From positions 1 through 7,970 of the forward strand of contig WLCR01000043.1 in NCBI GenBank assembly GCA_009705235.1: DNA of 7,970 nucleotides. The letters run 5' to 3'. The notes beneath the pieces were generated by a model. The model worked only from the letters and a program-made list of their open reading frames with translations, searched no databases and was not told the origin of the DNA. The translations under genes and the position numbers were made by a program. This DNA is from Actinomycetota bacterium. Its GTDB lineage: Bacteria; Actinomycetota; Actinomycetes; Nanopelagicales; Nanopelagicaceae. Position 1 is the stretch's first letter; each line of letters starts with the position of its first letter. This document shows, piece by piece, positions 1-6,671 of the stretch.

Positions 1-8
1 ACATGAGC

Positions 9-28
9 GAGTTACAAGCGTGTAATTC
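9..28. promoter_or_regulatory. Palindromic candidate operator upstream of whiB
   Basis: The sequence reads TTACA (12-16), four bases, TGTAA (21-25), a perfect 5-base inverted repeat. It extends to GA (9-10) and TC (27-28) after one mismatched pair, giving 7 of 8 arm positions paired. A two-fold symmetric site of this size is typical of a dimeric DNA-binding regulator. It lies about 63 bases upstream of the whiB start. The right half, TGTAAT (21-26), differs from a TATAAT -10 box at one base, although that base is the usually invariant second A. A regulator here could therefore overlap a promoter. The cognate protein is unknown and I do not match the site to a named consensus. Confidence 0.35.
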
Positions 29-90
29 ACTCTTAAGAAAGTCTTTTCCAAGAGGGATGAGACAACGAAAGCTAATGGAGCATCGACGTT

Positions 91-390
91 ATGCCGATTC
101 AACCCGCAGCCCAGAACTCCCCAATCCCCACTTCAGGACCAACAATCACACTCGCATCGGGCGAGAACATGGAGCTCTCATGGCAGGAGCGTGCGTTGTG
201 CGCACAGACTGACCCAGAAGCTTTCTTTCCAGAAAAAGGCGGATCCACTCGCGAAGCAAAGCGCGTATGTCTTTCATGTGATGTCCGCGCAGAATGTTTG
301 GAATACGCACTTGCACATGATGAACGCTTCGGAATTTGGGGCGGATTATCAGAGCGCGAACGTCGTCGCTTAAAGCGTCGCACCGCCTAA
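91..390 (+). CDS. whiB: WhiB-family [4Fe-4S] transcriptional regulator (WhiB/WhmD/WhiB2 type)
   Basis: This 99-residue protein has the full WhiB signature. Four cysteines at residues 37, 60, 63 and 69 (C-X22-C-X2-C-X5-C) ligate a [4Fe-4S] cluster. A GIWGG turn follows at 81-85, and a basic C-terminal tail (ERERRRLKRR) is the DNA-contact region. The stretch from WQERALCAQTDPEAFFPEKG onward is nearly the same as Streptomyces WhiB and mycobacterial WhiB2/WhmD, which control septation and cell division together with sigma factor and WhiA partners. The ATG at 91 has GGAG at 77-80 (10-base spacing) and gives an N-terminal extension of similar length to WhiB2. The alternative ATG at 169 (residue 27) would leave 73 residues with the whole domain intact but has a poorer ribosome binding site. 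Its place upstream of the glycosyltransferase and manB matches other actinobacteria. Family assignment is very secure; the exact start is less so. Confidence 0.93.
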   Translation: MPIQPAAQNSPIPTSGPTITLASGENMELSWQERALCAQTDPEAFFPEKGGSTREAKRVCLSCDVRAECLEYALAHDERFGIWGGLSERERRRLKRRTA

Positions 391-399
391 GGCTTTTGC

Positions 400-421
400 A
401 TCTCTTAGGAGATAGCGAGAT
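400..421 (+). promoter_or_regulatory. Alternative hairpins over the ribosome binding site between whiB and the glycosyltransferase
   Basis: ATCTC (400-404) can pair with GAGAT at 409-413 around a four-base TTAG loop, which buries the AGGAG Shine-Dalgarno (407-411). It can equally pair with a second GAGAT at 417-421, because the segment holds a direct repeat GAGATAGC-GAGAT. The two pairings exclude each other. AGGAG is 16 bases from the glycosyltransferase ATG at 428, which is too far for normal use, but only 8 bases from another ATG at 420. The GAGA at 417-420 is the weaker but well-spaced site for 428. The pairing is visible in the sequence; any regulatory effect is inferred. Confidence 0.3.
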
Positions 422-440
422 GTACTTATGGCTTCCCTAG
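420..440 (+). CDS. Possible six-codon leader ORF overlapping the glycosyltransferase start
   Basis: An ATG at 420 reads MYLWLP and stops at TAG 438-440, out of frame with and straddling the ATG at 428. It has the best-spaced Shine-Dalgarno in the junction (AGGAG at 407-411, 8 bases away). If translated, ribosomes would stop 8 bases past the glycosyltransferase start and could re-initiate backwards, coupling or damping its translation. An ORF this small can arise by chance, so only its position makes it worth listing. Confidence 0.2.
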   Translation: MYLWLP

Positions 441-3400
441 CGGATGTAGATAAACATCGCGTAACCGCAGTTCTTGTTTCGCATAATGGAGCTATCTGGT
501 TACCTGAAGTTGTTGCAGCGCTGACCTCCCAAACCCGACCAGTTGATCTCATAACTGCTGTCGATACAGGATCAGAAGATGCATCTACAAAATTATTAAA
601 ATCAGCACGTATTCCGTTTTTTACAACTGATCGTGAATCTGGTTTTGGACAAGCGGTCTCGCTGGCCGTAGATAAATTACCGCAACGCGTAGATCACGAA
701 TGGATTTGGTTGATCCATGATGATTGCGCACCAGCACCAACTGCGCTCGCAGAGCTATTGAATGCAATCGATGATCGCCCACAAGTAGTTATGGTTGGTC
801 CAAAATTACTCGGCTGGCATGATCGAACACATTTATTAGAAGCTGGAATCAGTATCGCTGGTAATGGTGCACGATGGACTGGACTTGAACCATTGGAGTA
901 CGACCAAGGTCAGCACGATGGAATTCATGATGTGCTCTCTGTCAGCACAGCCGGTGCCTTGATTCGCAGAGATGTATTTGAAGAGCTAGGTGGGCTTGAT
1001 CCAAACCTAGAATTATTCCGCGATGATGTTGATTTTGGATGGCGTGCACGTACTGCTGGACACTCGGTAATTGCAGCGACTAGTGCAGTTGCATTTCATG
1101 CACAGGCTTCGGCAACTGAGCGACGACAGATCGATGTTGCAGGTGCTTTCTTGCATCGCCCTTTACTGTTAGACCGTCGAAACGCGGCATACGTTTTATT
1201 AGCAAACTCTTCGTGGTGGATGATTCCTTGGATCGCAGTCCAATTATTGGGATCTGCTTTTGTCCGTGCCCTCGGATATTTACTGGCGAAACTACCTGGA
1301 TATGCATCCGATGAGATTTTGGCGGTGGCTTCTTTAATTGTGCGCCCTGGCATGCTTTTGGAAGCACGCAAGATTCGCAAGAAACAAAGATTTGTTACTG
1401 CTCGAGTTGTAGCAACGTATATACCGCCTCGTTGGTCGCAACTTCGATTAGGGACTGAACGGTTATTTGAAATTATGCGGGCCAGGGTATTCCCAGATGA
1501 CAAATCCATTTCAGTATCGATCCTTGATTCTGCCGAGGATGAAGATTTATTGACACCAATTAAAAGTGTTAACTGGCTATCTGTCTTTAAGCGACCAGAA
1601 GTTATTGGTTTCTTAGCAATCGCAATTATTTCCCTTGTTAATTCTAGAAACCGATTAGGCGCGATAGTGGGCGGGGCTCTTCCAATCTCACCATCTGGTG
1701 CCACAGATTTATGGAGAACGTACTTTGAGTCGTGGCATCAAGTCGGAATGGGTTCTTCTTTGGCCACCCCGCCCTGGGTTGCGGTCACAGCTCTTGCATC
1801 ACTGATTGTGTTAGGAAAAGTTCCATTCTTCATCACAACCTTTTTCCTGATTGTGCCCTTATTGATTATGTGGACTGCGTTTCTACTGCTGAAGAAGTTA
1901 ACTAGCAATAACTGGATTTCAATCCCAGCAGCATTTCTTTATGCAATTTCACCAGTAACTATTGCAGCAATTAGCTCGGGACAAATTGGCACGCTAGTTC
2001 TTCTGATCTTTGTGCCACTTGTTGCCATGATTCTTCATGATTGGTGGGCGATCGATAAGTATAGCTGGCGCAAGATATTTGCTGTTTCGCTACTTTTCTC
2101 GTTGTTGTATGCATTTACATTAATGAGCTTTGTAATTGCTGCAGTCGCAGCACTTGTTGTTACATTTGAAAATTTCAAAGAGTTCTCACTCACACAAGAC
2201 AAAAACTTGTGGTTTGACCGTTTAAGAAAAAGATTAGCACTTGTGTTTGTTCCATTTATGGTGAATGCGCCATATTCTTTTGAAGCAATAATTAACCCCA
2301 GCAGATTCTTAACAGAACCAGGGTTACGTGTACCTGGCGGTGGAGCACTTGCCGCCCTCACTGGAAATCCTGGCGGTATTGGATCTGTGCCATTGTGGTT
2401 AATTAGCCCAATTTTCTTGGTATTAGTTGTTTCTTTATTTTCTTCAACTTGTGCACGAGGTATTGCAGAGTACGGAGTTGGCGCATTATCTATGGCGGTA
2501 TTTTTTGGATCGCTATCAATTTCGACTCGAGGAAATGAAGGAGCTGCAAAAGTTTGGACAGGCCCCGTACTTTCTATTGTGACGTTGGCTGCGGTTGCCT
2601 CAGGAACAGTTTTGCTAGATAGCTTGCGCCAAACTTTGATTTTAAGTCATATTCATTACCGACATTTTTTGTCTGCAATTCTGATTTTTATCACCACCGC
2701 ATATGCAGTTGTGGCTGTTGGATTAAATCTAACTTCCGGTGCCAATTCTGCAGTTCAAGCAAATCGTGCCACGGTTATGCCAGCATTTTTAAGTGTTGAA
2801 GCAGAGACCAAAATCCTTGTATTACGAGAGATAGGTAATGTCTCAGAGAAGAGAATTCAGTATTACATTTCTAGAGGGAGAGACATCGCACTAGGTGAGG
2901 CTGACGTTGCCCCCCAACAAAATCCAGCGATTGCCCAAGCGGCACGATCATTGATAGATGGAACAGGAATTGCAAGCAGTAAGACTTTGGCTGATTACGG
3001 GATTAAGTACATTTATGTAAAGAACCCCTTTAAAAAGGAGATCATTAGATCAATCGATGGACTTGGTGGTTTCACTCGAACCTCTGCAACATCACTTGGT
3101 GTGGTCTGGAAAGTTAGCCAACCAACCGGCCGACTTTTGTTTGTTGCCCAGGATGGGGTGCGATCAGTTCTTGAAGCTGGAGAATTTGGGGCACGCACTT
3201 TTGTGCCAGGTCCTGGAACATTAATTCTTACGGAATCTTCCAATCGATCATGGCAAGTGTTGCAAAATGGTTATCGCTTGGACCGCACTAACAATGAACT
3301 TGGTTTGCCTACTTTTAAAGTCACAGAGTCAGGTGAGATTTCATTACTACATGACGGAACAGTTCGTCGCGGGTGGCTTTCGCTTCAATTGATTTTCTTA

Positions 3401-3472
3401 GTCATAGCGCTCGTTATGGCACTTCCTTCTGGGCGCCGAAAAAGTGAAATCTCCGAAGAGGAGTTGGCATGA
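428..3472 (+). CDS. GT2 glycosyltransferase fused to a multi-pass membrane domain and a large extracytoplasmic segment
   Basis: This 1014-residue protein probably transfers a sugar for cell-envelope glycan synthesis; donor and acceptor are unknown. Residues 12-225 form a GT2 (GT-A fold) domain: AVLVSHNG (14-21), DTGSEDAS (46-53), a metal-binding HDD (97-99), and an acceptor/catalytic region FRDDVDFGWR (197-206) ending in a conserved-looking His 224. This resembles WbbL/GlfT-like rhamnosyl- or galactofuranosyltransferases. About a dozen hydrophobic segments follow, roughly 255-288, 391-406, 448-488, 496-537, 550-580, 602-615, 653-731 and 745-767. Residues 771-982 are hydrophilic and probably extracytoplasmic, then a last membrane segment (984-999) leads to a basic RRK cytoplasmic tail. 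The ATG at 428 is the first start after an in-frame stop at 413-415. The stop overlaps the next gene (ATGA), so the two are probably co-translated. Similar large GT2 membrane proteins occupy this locus in Streptomyces. The GT2 call is secure; the role is inferred. Confidence 0.85.
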   Translation: MASLADVDKHRVTAVLVSHNGAIWLPEVVAALTSQTRPVDLITAVDTGSEDASTKLLKSARIPFFTTDRESGFGQAVSLAVDKLPQRVDHEWIWLIHDDCAPAPTALAELLNAIDDRPQVVMVGPKLLGWHDRTHLLEAGISIAGNGARWTGLEPLEYDQGQHDGIHDVLSVSTAGALIRRDVFEELGGLDPNLELFRDDVDFGWRARTAGHSVIAATSAVAFHAQASATERRQIDVAGAFLHRPLLLDRRNAAYVLLANSSWWMIPWIAVQLLGSAFVRALGYLLAKLPGYASDEILAVASLIVRPGMLLEARKIRKKQRFVTARVVATYIPPRWSQLRLGTERLFEIMRARVFPDDKSISVSILDSAEDEDLLTPIKSVNWLSVFKRPEVIGFLAIAIISLVNSRNRLGAIVGGALPISPSGATDLWRTYFESWHQVGMGSSLATPPWVAVTALASLIVLGKVPFFITTFFLIVPLLIMWTAFLLLKKLTSNNWISIPAAFLYAISPVTIAAISSGQIGTLVLLIFVPLVAMILHDWWAIDKYSWRKIFAVSLLFSLLYAFTLMSFVIAAVAALVVTFENFKEFSLTQDKNLWFDRLRKRLALVFVPFMVNAPYSFEAIINPSRFLTEPGLRVPGGGALAALTGNPGGIGSVPLWLISPIFLVLVVSLFSSTCARGIAEYGVGALSMAVFFGSLSISTRGNEGAAKVWTGPVLSIVTLAAVASGTVLLDSLRQTLILSHIHYRHFLSAILIFITTAYAVVAVGLNLTSGANSAVQANRATVMPAFLSVEAETKILVLREIGNVSEKRIQYYISRGRDIALGEADVAPQQNPAIAQAARSLIDGTGIASSKTLADYGIKYIYVKNPFKKEIIRSIDGLGGFTRTSATSLGVVWKVSQPTGRLLFVAQDGVRSVLEAGEFGARTFVPGPGTLILTESSNRSWQVLQNGYRLDRTNNELGLPTFKVTESGEISLLHDGTVRRGWLSLQLIFLVIALVMALPSGRRKSEISEEELA

Positions 3473-4773
3473 AATTTGGTAGATCAATCGGATTATTGGC
3501 AGTTTTGCTAAGTGCATTGTGCATTGGGGGATTGCTTTCAGTTGCTGTAACCACCAAGAGTTATTCAGAAAGTTATCCGGCAGTTGTATGTCCACCAACA
3601 ATTACTGGCCTATCTTCACAAATTTCGCTAGCCTCGAAAAAGACTCCATTTCAGAGACTCCAAAATCGCACGACTAAGACAGCGCCGGTAAAGGTTTTGC
3701 GCCTACCTGTAAAAAGAGATTCATTAGTGTTTAACTCCGAAGGCGTGACTCCTGTTGTATGGCAAAGCAAAGCGTCTAGCTGGGCTGGTGGAGCGTTGTG
3801 CACCGGTCCTGCAACCTCACAGTGGTTTGTTGGAGGAACAGCAGACATTACAACTAAAGGACGTTTGATCATTGTAAACAGTGGGCTCAGTGATGCGATT
3901 ATTGATATCCAGAGTTTTACTGAAAATGGGAAACAGCCACTTCGTACAATTACTGTCGTATCAAAAAATTACTTGATAATTCCAATTGATTCTCTGGCTC
4001 CTGGTGATAAGAATTTGACGGTACATGTTGCTCCACGTTCAGGACGCATTAATGCTTTTATGATTGATGAGCAAGGTAAGGGATTGAAAGCACTTGGTGG
4101 AGATCTAATTAATTTTGCACCAAGTGCCAGTAAGTCAGTGATGATTCCAGCTATCCCACATCAAATTGTGAAGAACACCAAAGCCTTACCGCATACTTTA
4201 AGGATCTTGACTCCGGGTGATGTCGATGCAAATGTGACCGCCGAAGTTTTGTCAGCCGATGGAGTTTTTGTTCCAGTCGGATTAACGTCACGTTCAATTA
4301 GTGCCGGAATCGTGACTGAGCTCCAATTCACTCCGAACATAACCTCGACAATAATGGGAATTCGAATCACTTCAACTGAACCGATAGTGGCTGCGATAAA
4401 ATCTACCGTTACTACTTCTGGCAAAAAAGATTTCGTGTGGAGCACTTCTGCTCCTGCACTTATTCCACTGACAATTGCCATTTCTGGATTAAATCCCCTT
4501 ATTTCATTTACTGGAGAAAGCATCAATGTTGCTTTAGATGTGACCTTGAATAATGGAAAAGTTGTTCGAAAAATACTTAAAGGCACAGATATCGCGACCT
4601 GGCGAGCCCCAGAGTCGGCACGATCTTTCACGATTGTAAAAGTTGGCCCCGACACCTTCGCAGGCGCCCTTGTATCTTCAGTTAATGGCTATGGGTACTT
4701 TCCAATCGCCCCCGGAAGTGTTTTAACAAAGATTGAATTACCAGATTCAAATATTCGAGTCCTAAATCCCTAA
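3469..4773 (+). CDS. Membrane-anchored extracytoplasmic protein, DUF5719-like
   Basis: This 434-residue protein has an uncharacterised function. A basic start (MKFGR) and a hydrophobic helix at about residues 7-27 form a signal anchor or signal peptide. No lipobox is present, because the only early Cys (18) lies inside the helix without small residues before it. The rest is hydrophilic, rich in Ser, Thr, Val and Ile with alternating beta-like strands, and has almost no Cys. C41 and C111 are the only other cysteines and could form a disulfide. The segment around C111 (CTGPATSQWFVGG, 111-123) resembles the conserved core of DUF5719 proteins found beside the same glycosyltransferase in other actinobacteria. 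The start overlaps the upstream stop by four bases and has a strong Shine-Dalgarno, GAAGAGGAG (3455-3463), 5 bases away, so a tight one-to-one partnership with the glycosyltransferase is likely. Family name is from memory of the neighbourhood and motif; secretion is well supported. Confidence 0.72.
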   Translation: MKFGRSIGLLAVLLSALCIGGLLSVAVTTKSYSESYPAVVCPPTITGLSSQISLASKKTPFQRLQNRTTKTAPVKVLRLPVKRDSLVFNSEGVTPVVWQSKASSWAGGALCTGPATSQWFVGGTADITTKGRLIIVNSGLSDAIIDIQSFTENGKQPLRTITVVSKNYLIIPIDSLAPGDKNLTVHVAPRSGRINAFMIDEQGKGLKALGGDLINFAPSASKSVMIPAIPHQIVKNTKALPHTLRILTPGDVDANVTAEVLSADGVFVPVGLTSRSISAGIVTELQFTPNITSTIMGIRITSTEPIVAAIKSTVTTSGKKDFVWSTSAPALIPLTIAISGLNPLISFTGESINVALDVTLNNGKVVRKILKGTDIATWRAPESARSFTIVKVGPDTFAGALVSSVNGYGYFPIAPGSVLTKIELPDSNIRVLNP

Positions 4774-4802
4774 CAATCCCAAGATTTATACCTCGTTCCC
4801 AC

Positions 4803-4815
4803 TAATGTTTCACAC
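4803..4815 (+). promoter_or_regulatory. Candidate -10 box for a leaderless transcript of the DUF3499 gene
   Basis: TAATGT (4803-4808) fits the actinobacterial TANNNT -10 pattern and lies 7 bases before the ATG at 4816, the spacing expected if transcription starts on the A of the start codon. No Shine-Dalgarno-like sequence is present between the previous stop (4773) and this ATG, and no other in-frame start codon exists in that gap. I see no good -35 hexamer at 16-18 bases, so this is a suggestion only. Read-through from the upstream operon is also possible. Confidence 0.35.
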
Positions 4816-5187
4816 ATGAGAACACAAGGTGGTCGTGGTTGCTCCCGTGCAGGGTGCAGATCTCAAGCGACAATGACACTGACATACGTGTACTCCGAAT
4901 CAACAGCTGTCGTAGGACCACTTGCAACGTATTCCGAACCTCATGCATATGACTTATGCGCAGTACATGGTGCGCGGCTAAAGGTTCCTCATGGTTGGAA
5001 TGTGATCAAACAAGAACTTGATGGTCAAACACAGGGACCAACAGAAGATGACTTAATGGCGATCGCAGATGCTGTCCGCGAAGTCGCACATAAAGAAATT
5101 CCAGAAGGTTCGCCAATTGCAATTTCTTCAACACCACAGCACATTGGTCGTAGAGGTCATTTACGTGCCGTTCCGTCTTCGGAGTAA
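4816..5187 (+). CDS. DUF3499 family small Cys/His protein
   Basis: This 123-residue protein matches the DUF3499 family (mycobacterial Rv3258c and its Streptomyces counterparts), found throughout actinobacteria next to manB; function unknown. C9 and C14 (C-X4-C) with C48 and H51 (C-X2-H) form a plausible zinc-ribbon-like site. Between them lies the family core, with VYSESTAVVGPLATY at 25-39 and EPHAYDLCAVH at 41-51. A short basic GRRGHLRAV element (111-119) near the C terminus is also typical. The linker at about 65-105 is acidic and variable. The ATG at 4816 must be the start: the next Met (20) would lose both N-terminal cysteines, and no start codon lies upstream in frame before a stop. No Shine-Dalgarno is visible, which suggests leaderless translation. 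The protein may bind nucleic acid or act as a small metal-binding factor, but that is a guess. Confidence 0.87.
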   Translation: MRTQGGRGCSRAGCRSQATMTLTYVYSESTAVVGPLATYSEPHAYDLCAVHGARLKVPHGWNVIKQELDGQTQGPTEDDLMAIADAVREVAHKEIPEGSPIAISSTPQHIGRRGHLRAVPSSE

Positions 5188-5190
5188 TCA

Positions 5191-6546
5191 GTGAACGAGT
5201 TCGCGCATATTTTTAAGGCTTACGACATTCGCGGGTTAGTTGACGTTGAAATTGATGCTGATTTTGCATTTGCAACCGGCGTTGCATTTGCTCGTTTTCT
5301 GCAGATAGAAAGAGAGCCGGGGACAATTGTCATCGGTGAAGATATGCGACCATCCTCACCTGTATTAGCTGATGCATTTTCTGCAGGTGCAACATCTCTG
5401 GGTATGGATGTAATTCGTATAGGGCTGGCATCAACTGACATGTTGTACTTTGCATCAGGAAAATTAGGATTACCAGGCGCGATGTTTACTGCAAGCCACA
5501 ATCCAGCTGAATACAATGGAATAAAGCTGTGTTTAAGTGATGCCCGTCCAATTGGAAAAGAGTCTGGTCTAGTTACCATTGAAAACTTTGTTCGTGAAGG
5601 TTCACCTATAGCCCTTCGAAATGTTGGAGTTGAAAAACAGCGCAATATGCTCGAAGAATATGTGGATCACCTTTTAACACTAGTAGACATTAAGAATATT
5701 CGTCCGCTCAAGATTATTGTTGATGCAGGAAATGGAATGGCAGGGCATACCGCACCTGCCATCTTTGCTCGACTCAATTGCGAAGTCATTCCAATGTTCT
5801 TCGAGCTTGATGGAACTTTTCCAAATCATGAGGCAAATCCGCTTGATGAAAGTACATTGACCGACCTAAAGCTAGCAATGATCGAACAGAAAGCTGATCT
5901 TGGTTTGGCCTTTGATGGAGATGCAGATCGCTGTTTCTTAGTTGATGAACAAGGAGTCGCAGTCAATCCATCAGCATTGACATCATTAATTGCCCATCGC
6001 GAACTAATCAAGCGCCCAGGTTCATCAATTATTTATAACTTGATATCTTCTCGCGCCGTTCAAGAAGTTATTAACGAAAATGGTGGAGTTGGATTGCGGA
6101 GTCGAGTTGGTCACTCTTATATTAAGAAAATGATGGCAGAAAGCGGTGCCATTTTTGGTGGCGAACATTCAGGACACTTTTATTTCAAAGAGTTTTGGCG
6201 TGCAGATTCGGGAGCATTAGCGGCTTTGCATGCAATTGCAGCTTTAGGTGAGTCAGACGCGACGATGTCAGCATTACTTGCACCGTATAACCGATATGTA
6301 ATAAGTGGTGAGATAAATTCAAAGGTCGCTGACACTAAAATAGCGACTGAAAAAGTTGAGAATAGTTATTTGTCAGATCAGGTCACAATGGATCATCTGG
6401 ATGGACTAACCGTTAATGGGGATACCTGGTGGTTTAATCTTCGCCCATCAAATACCGAGCCACTACTTCGACTCAATGTTGAGGCTTCAACACAGGCTCA
6501 AATGGAGACTGTGCGTGATGCGGTTCTCTCACTTATCCGCGGCTAA
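5191..6546 (+). CDS. manB: Phosphomannomutase/phosphoglucomutase (ManB)
   Basis: This 451-residue cytoplasmic enzyme interconverts hexose-6-phosphate and hexose-1-phosphate (mannose and/or glucose), supplying mannose-1-phosphate for GDP-mannose and glycan synthesis. The four alpha-D-phosphohexomutase hallmarks are intact and in order. The phosphoserine loop TASHNP is at 100-105 with catalytic Ser102. The Mg2+ loop DGDADR is at 242-247. The sugar-recognition loop GEHSGH at 324-329 is typical of bacterial PMM/PGM enzymes. The phosphate-binding loop RPSNTEP is at 418-424. The N-terminal KAYDIRG (9-15) is also characteristic. Length is normal for the family, with no damage. Translation starts at GTG 5191, with GGAG (5181-5184) 6 bases upstream; that site overlaps the end of the DUF3499 gene, whose stop is only 3 bases away, so the two are co-transcribed. 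Mannose versus glucose preference cannot be read from the sequence; context favours mannose. Confidence 0.95.
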   Translation: MNEFAHIFKAYDIRGLVDVEIDADFAFATGVAFARFLQIEREPGTIVIGEDMRPSSPVLADAFSAGATSLGMDVIRIGLASTDMLYFASGKLGLPGAMFTASHNPAEYNGIKLCLSDARPIGKESGLVTIENFVREGSPIALRNVGVEKQRNMLEEYVDHLLTLVDIKNIRPLKIIVDAGNGMAGHTAPAIFARLNCEVIPMFFELDGTFPNHEANPLDESTLTDLKLAMIEQKADLGLAFDGDADRCFLVDEQGVAVNPSALTSLIAHRELIKRPGSSIIYNLISSRAVQEVINENGGVGLRSRVGHSYIKKMMAESGAIFGGEHSGHFYFKEFWRADSGALAALHAIAALGESDATMSALLAPYNRYVISGEINSKVADTKIATEKVENSYLSDQVTMDHLDGLTVNGDTWWFNLRPSNTEPLLRLNVEASTQAQMETVRDAVLSLIRG

Positions 6547-6671
6547 TTCCCGTTTTCCATTAGAGAGTTTAAGCGTGTGGCGGTAATCTTTACCCATAGT
6601 CGCCTAGCACTGTAGAGCCCTACGCCTTAGGTACCCAAACAATACTTTGAATACCACTTAAGGAGATTTAC
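6547..6671 (+). promoter_or_regulatory. ahcY upstream region with candidate promoter and structured leader
   Basis: This 125-base gap is the longest non-coding stretch here. GGTAA (6582-6586) and TTACC (6590-6594) form a perfect 5-base-pair hairpin with a TCT loop. GGC (6579-6581) can close around it with GCC (6602-6604), and GTG (6575-6577) with CAC (6608-6610). A second hairpin, GTAG (6612-6615) with CTAC (6620-6623) around an AGCC loop, is enclosed by CCTA (6603-6606) with TAGG (6628-6631). The two outer stems share bases 6603-6604 and so exclude each other. TAATCT (6584-6589) fits a TANNNT -10 box, without a clear -35. No U-tract terminator is seen, and no match to the SAH riboswitch core that I recognise. 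Separate control of ahcY is likely; riboswitch status is speculation. Confidence 0.4.
6659..6671 (+). promoter_or_regulatory. Strong Shine-Dalgarno fixing the GTG start of ahcY
   Basis: TAAGGAG (6659-6665) is a near-perfect anti-16S match with 6 bases to the GTG at 6672. It is the strongest ribosome binding site in the window, as expected for a highly expressed housekeeping enzyme. Confidence 0.75.

Noticed and set aside
3..212. Open frame of 69 codons across the whiB start
   Set aside because: It overlaps whiB in another frame, has no recognisable domain and no good ribosome binding site; it is a shadow of the whiB region.
1096..1704. 202-codon minus-strand open frame inside the glycosyltransferase gene
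   Set aside because: It lies antisense within a strongly supported domain, has low-complexity composition and no recognisable motif; it is an antisense shadow.
3511..3525. Possible lipoprotein signal around Cys18 of the DUF5719-like protein
   Set aside because: The residues before the Cys are S-A-L rather than a lipobox with Gly/Ala/Ser at -1, and the Cys lies in the middle of the hydrophobic helix.
4161..4655. 164-codon minus-strand open frame inside the DUF5719-like gene
   Set aside because: Antisense to a gene with a clear operon junction and signal anchor; no motif or ribosome binding site supports it.
5220..5645. 141-codon minus-strand open frame inside manB
   Set aside because: Antisense to the highly conserved phosphohexomutase active-site region; no independent support.
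6630..6635. GGTACC palindrome in the ahcY leader
   Set aside because: A six-base palindrome is expected by chance and has no partner or spacing that suggests a binding site.
6547..6671. Known SAH riboswitch or intrinsic terminator after manB
   Set aside because: I do not see the conserved SAH riboswitch core, and none of the hairpins is followed by a run of T, so neither label is justified.
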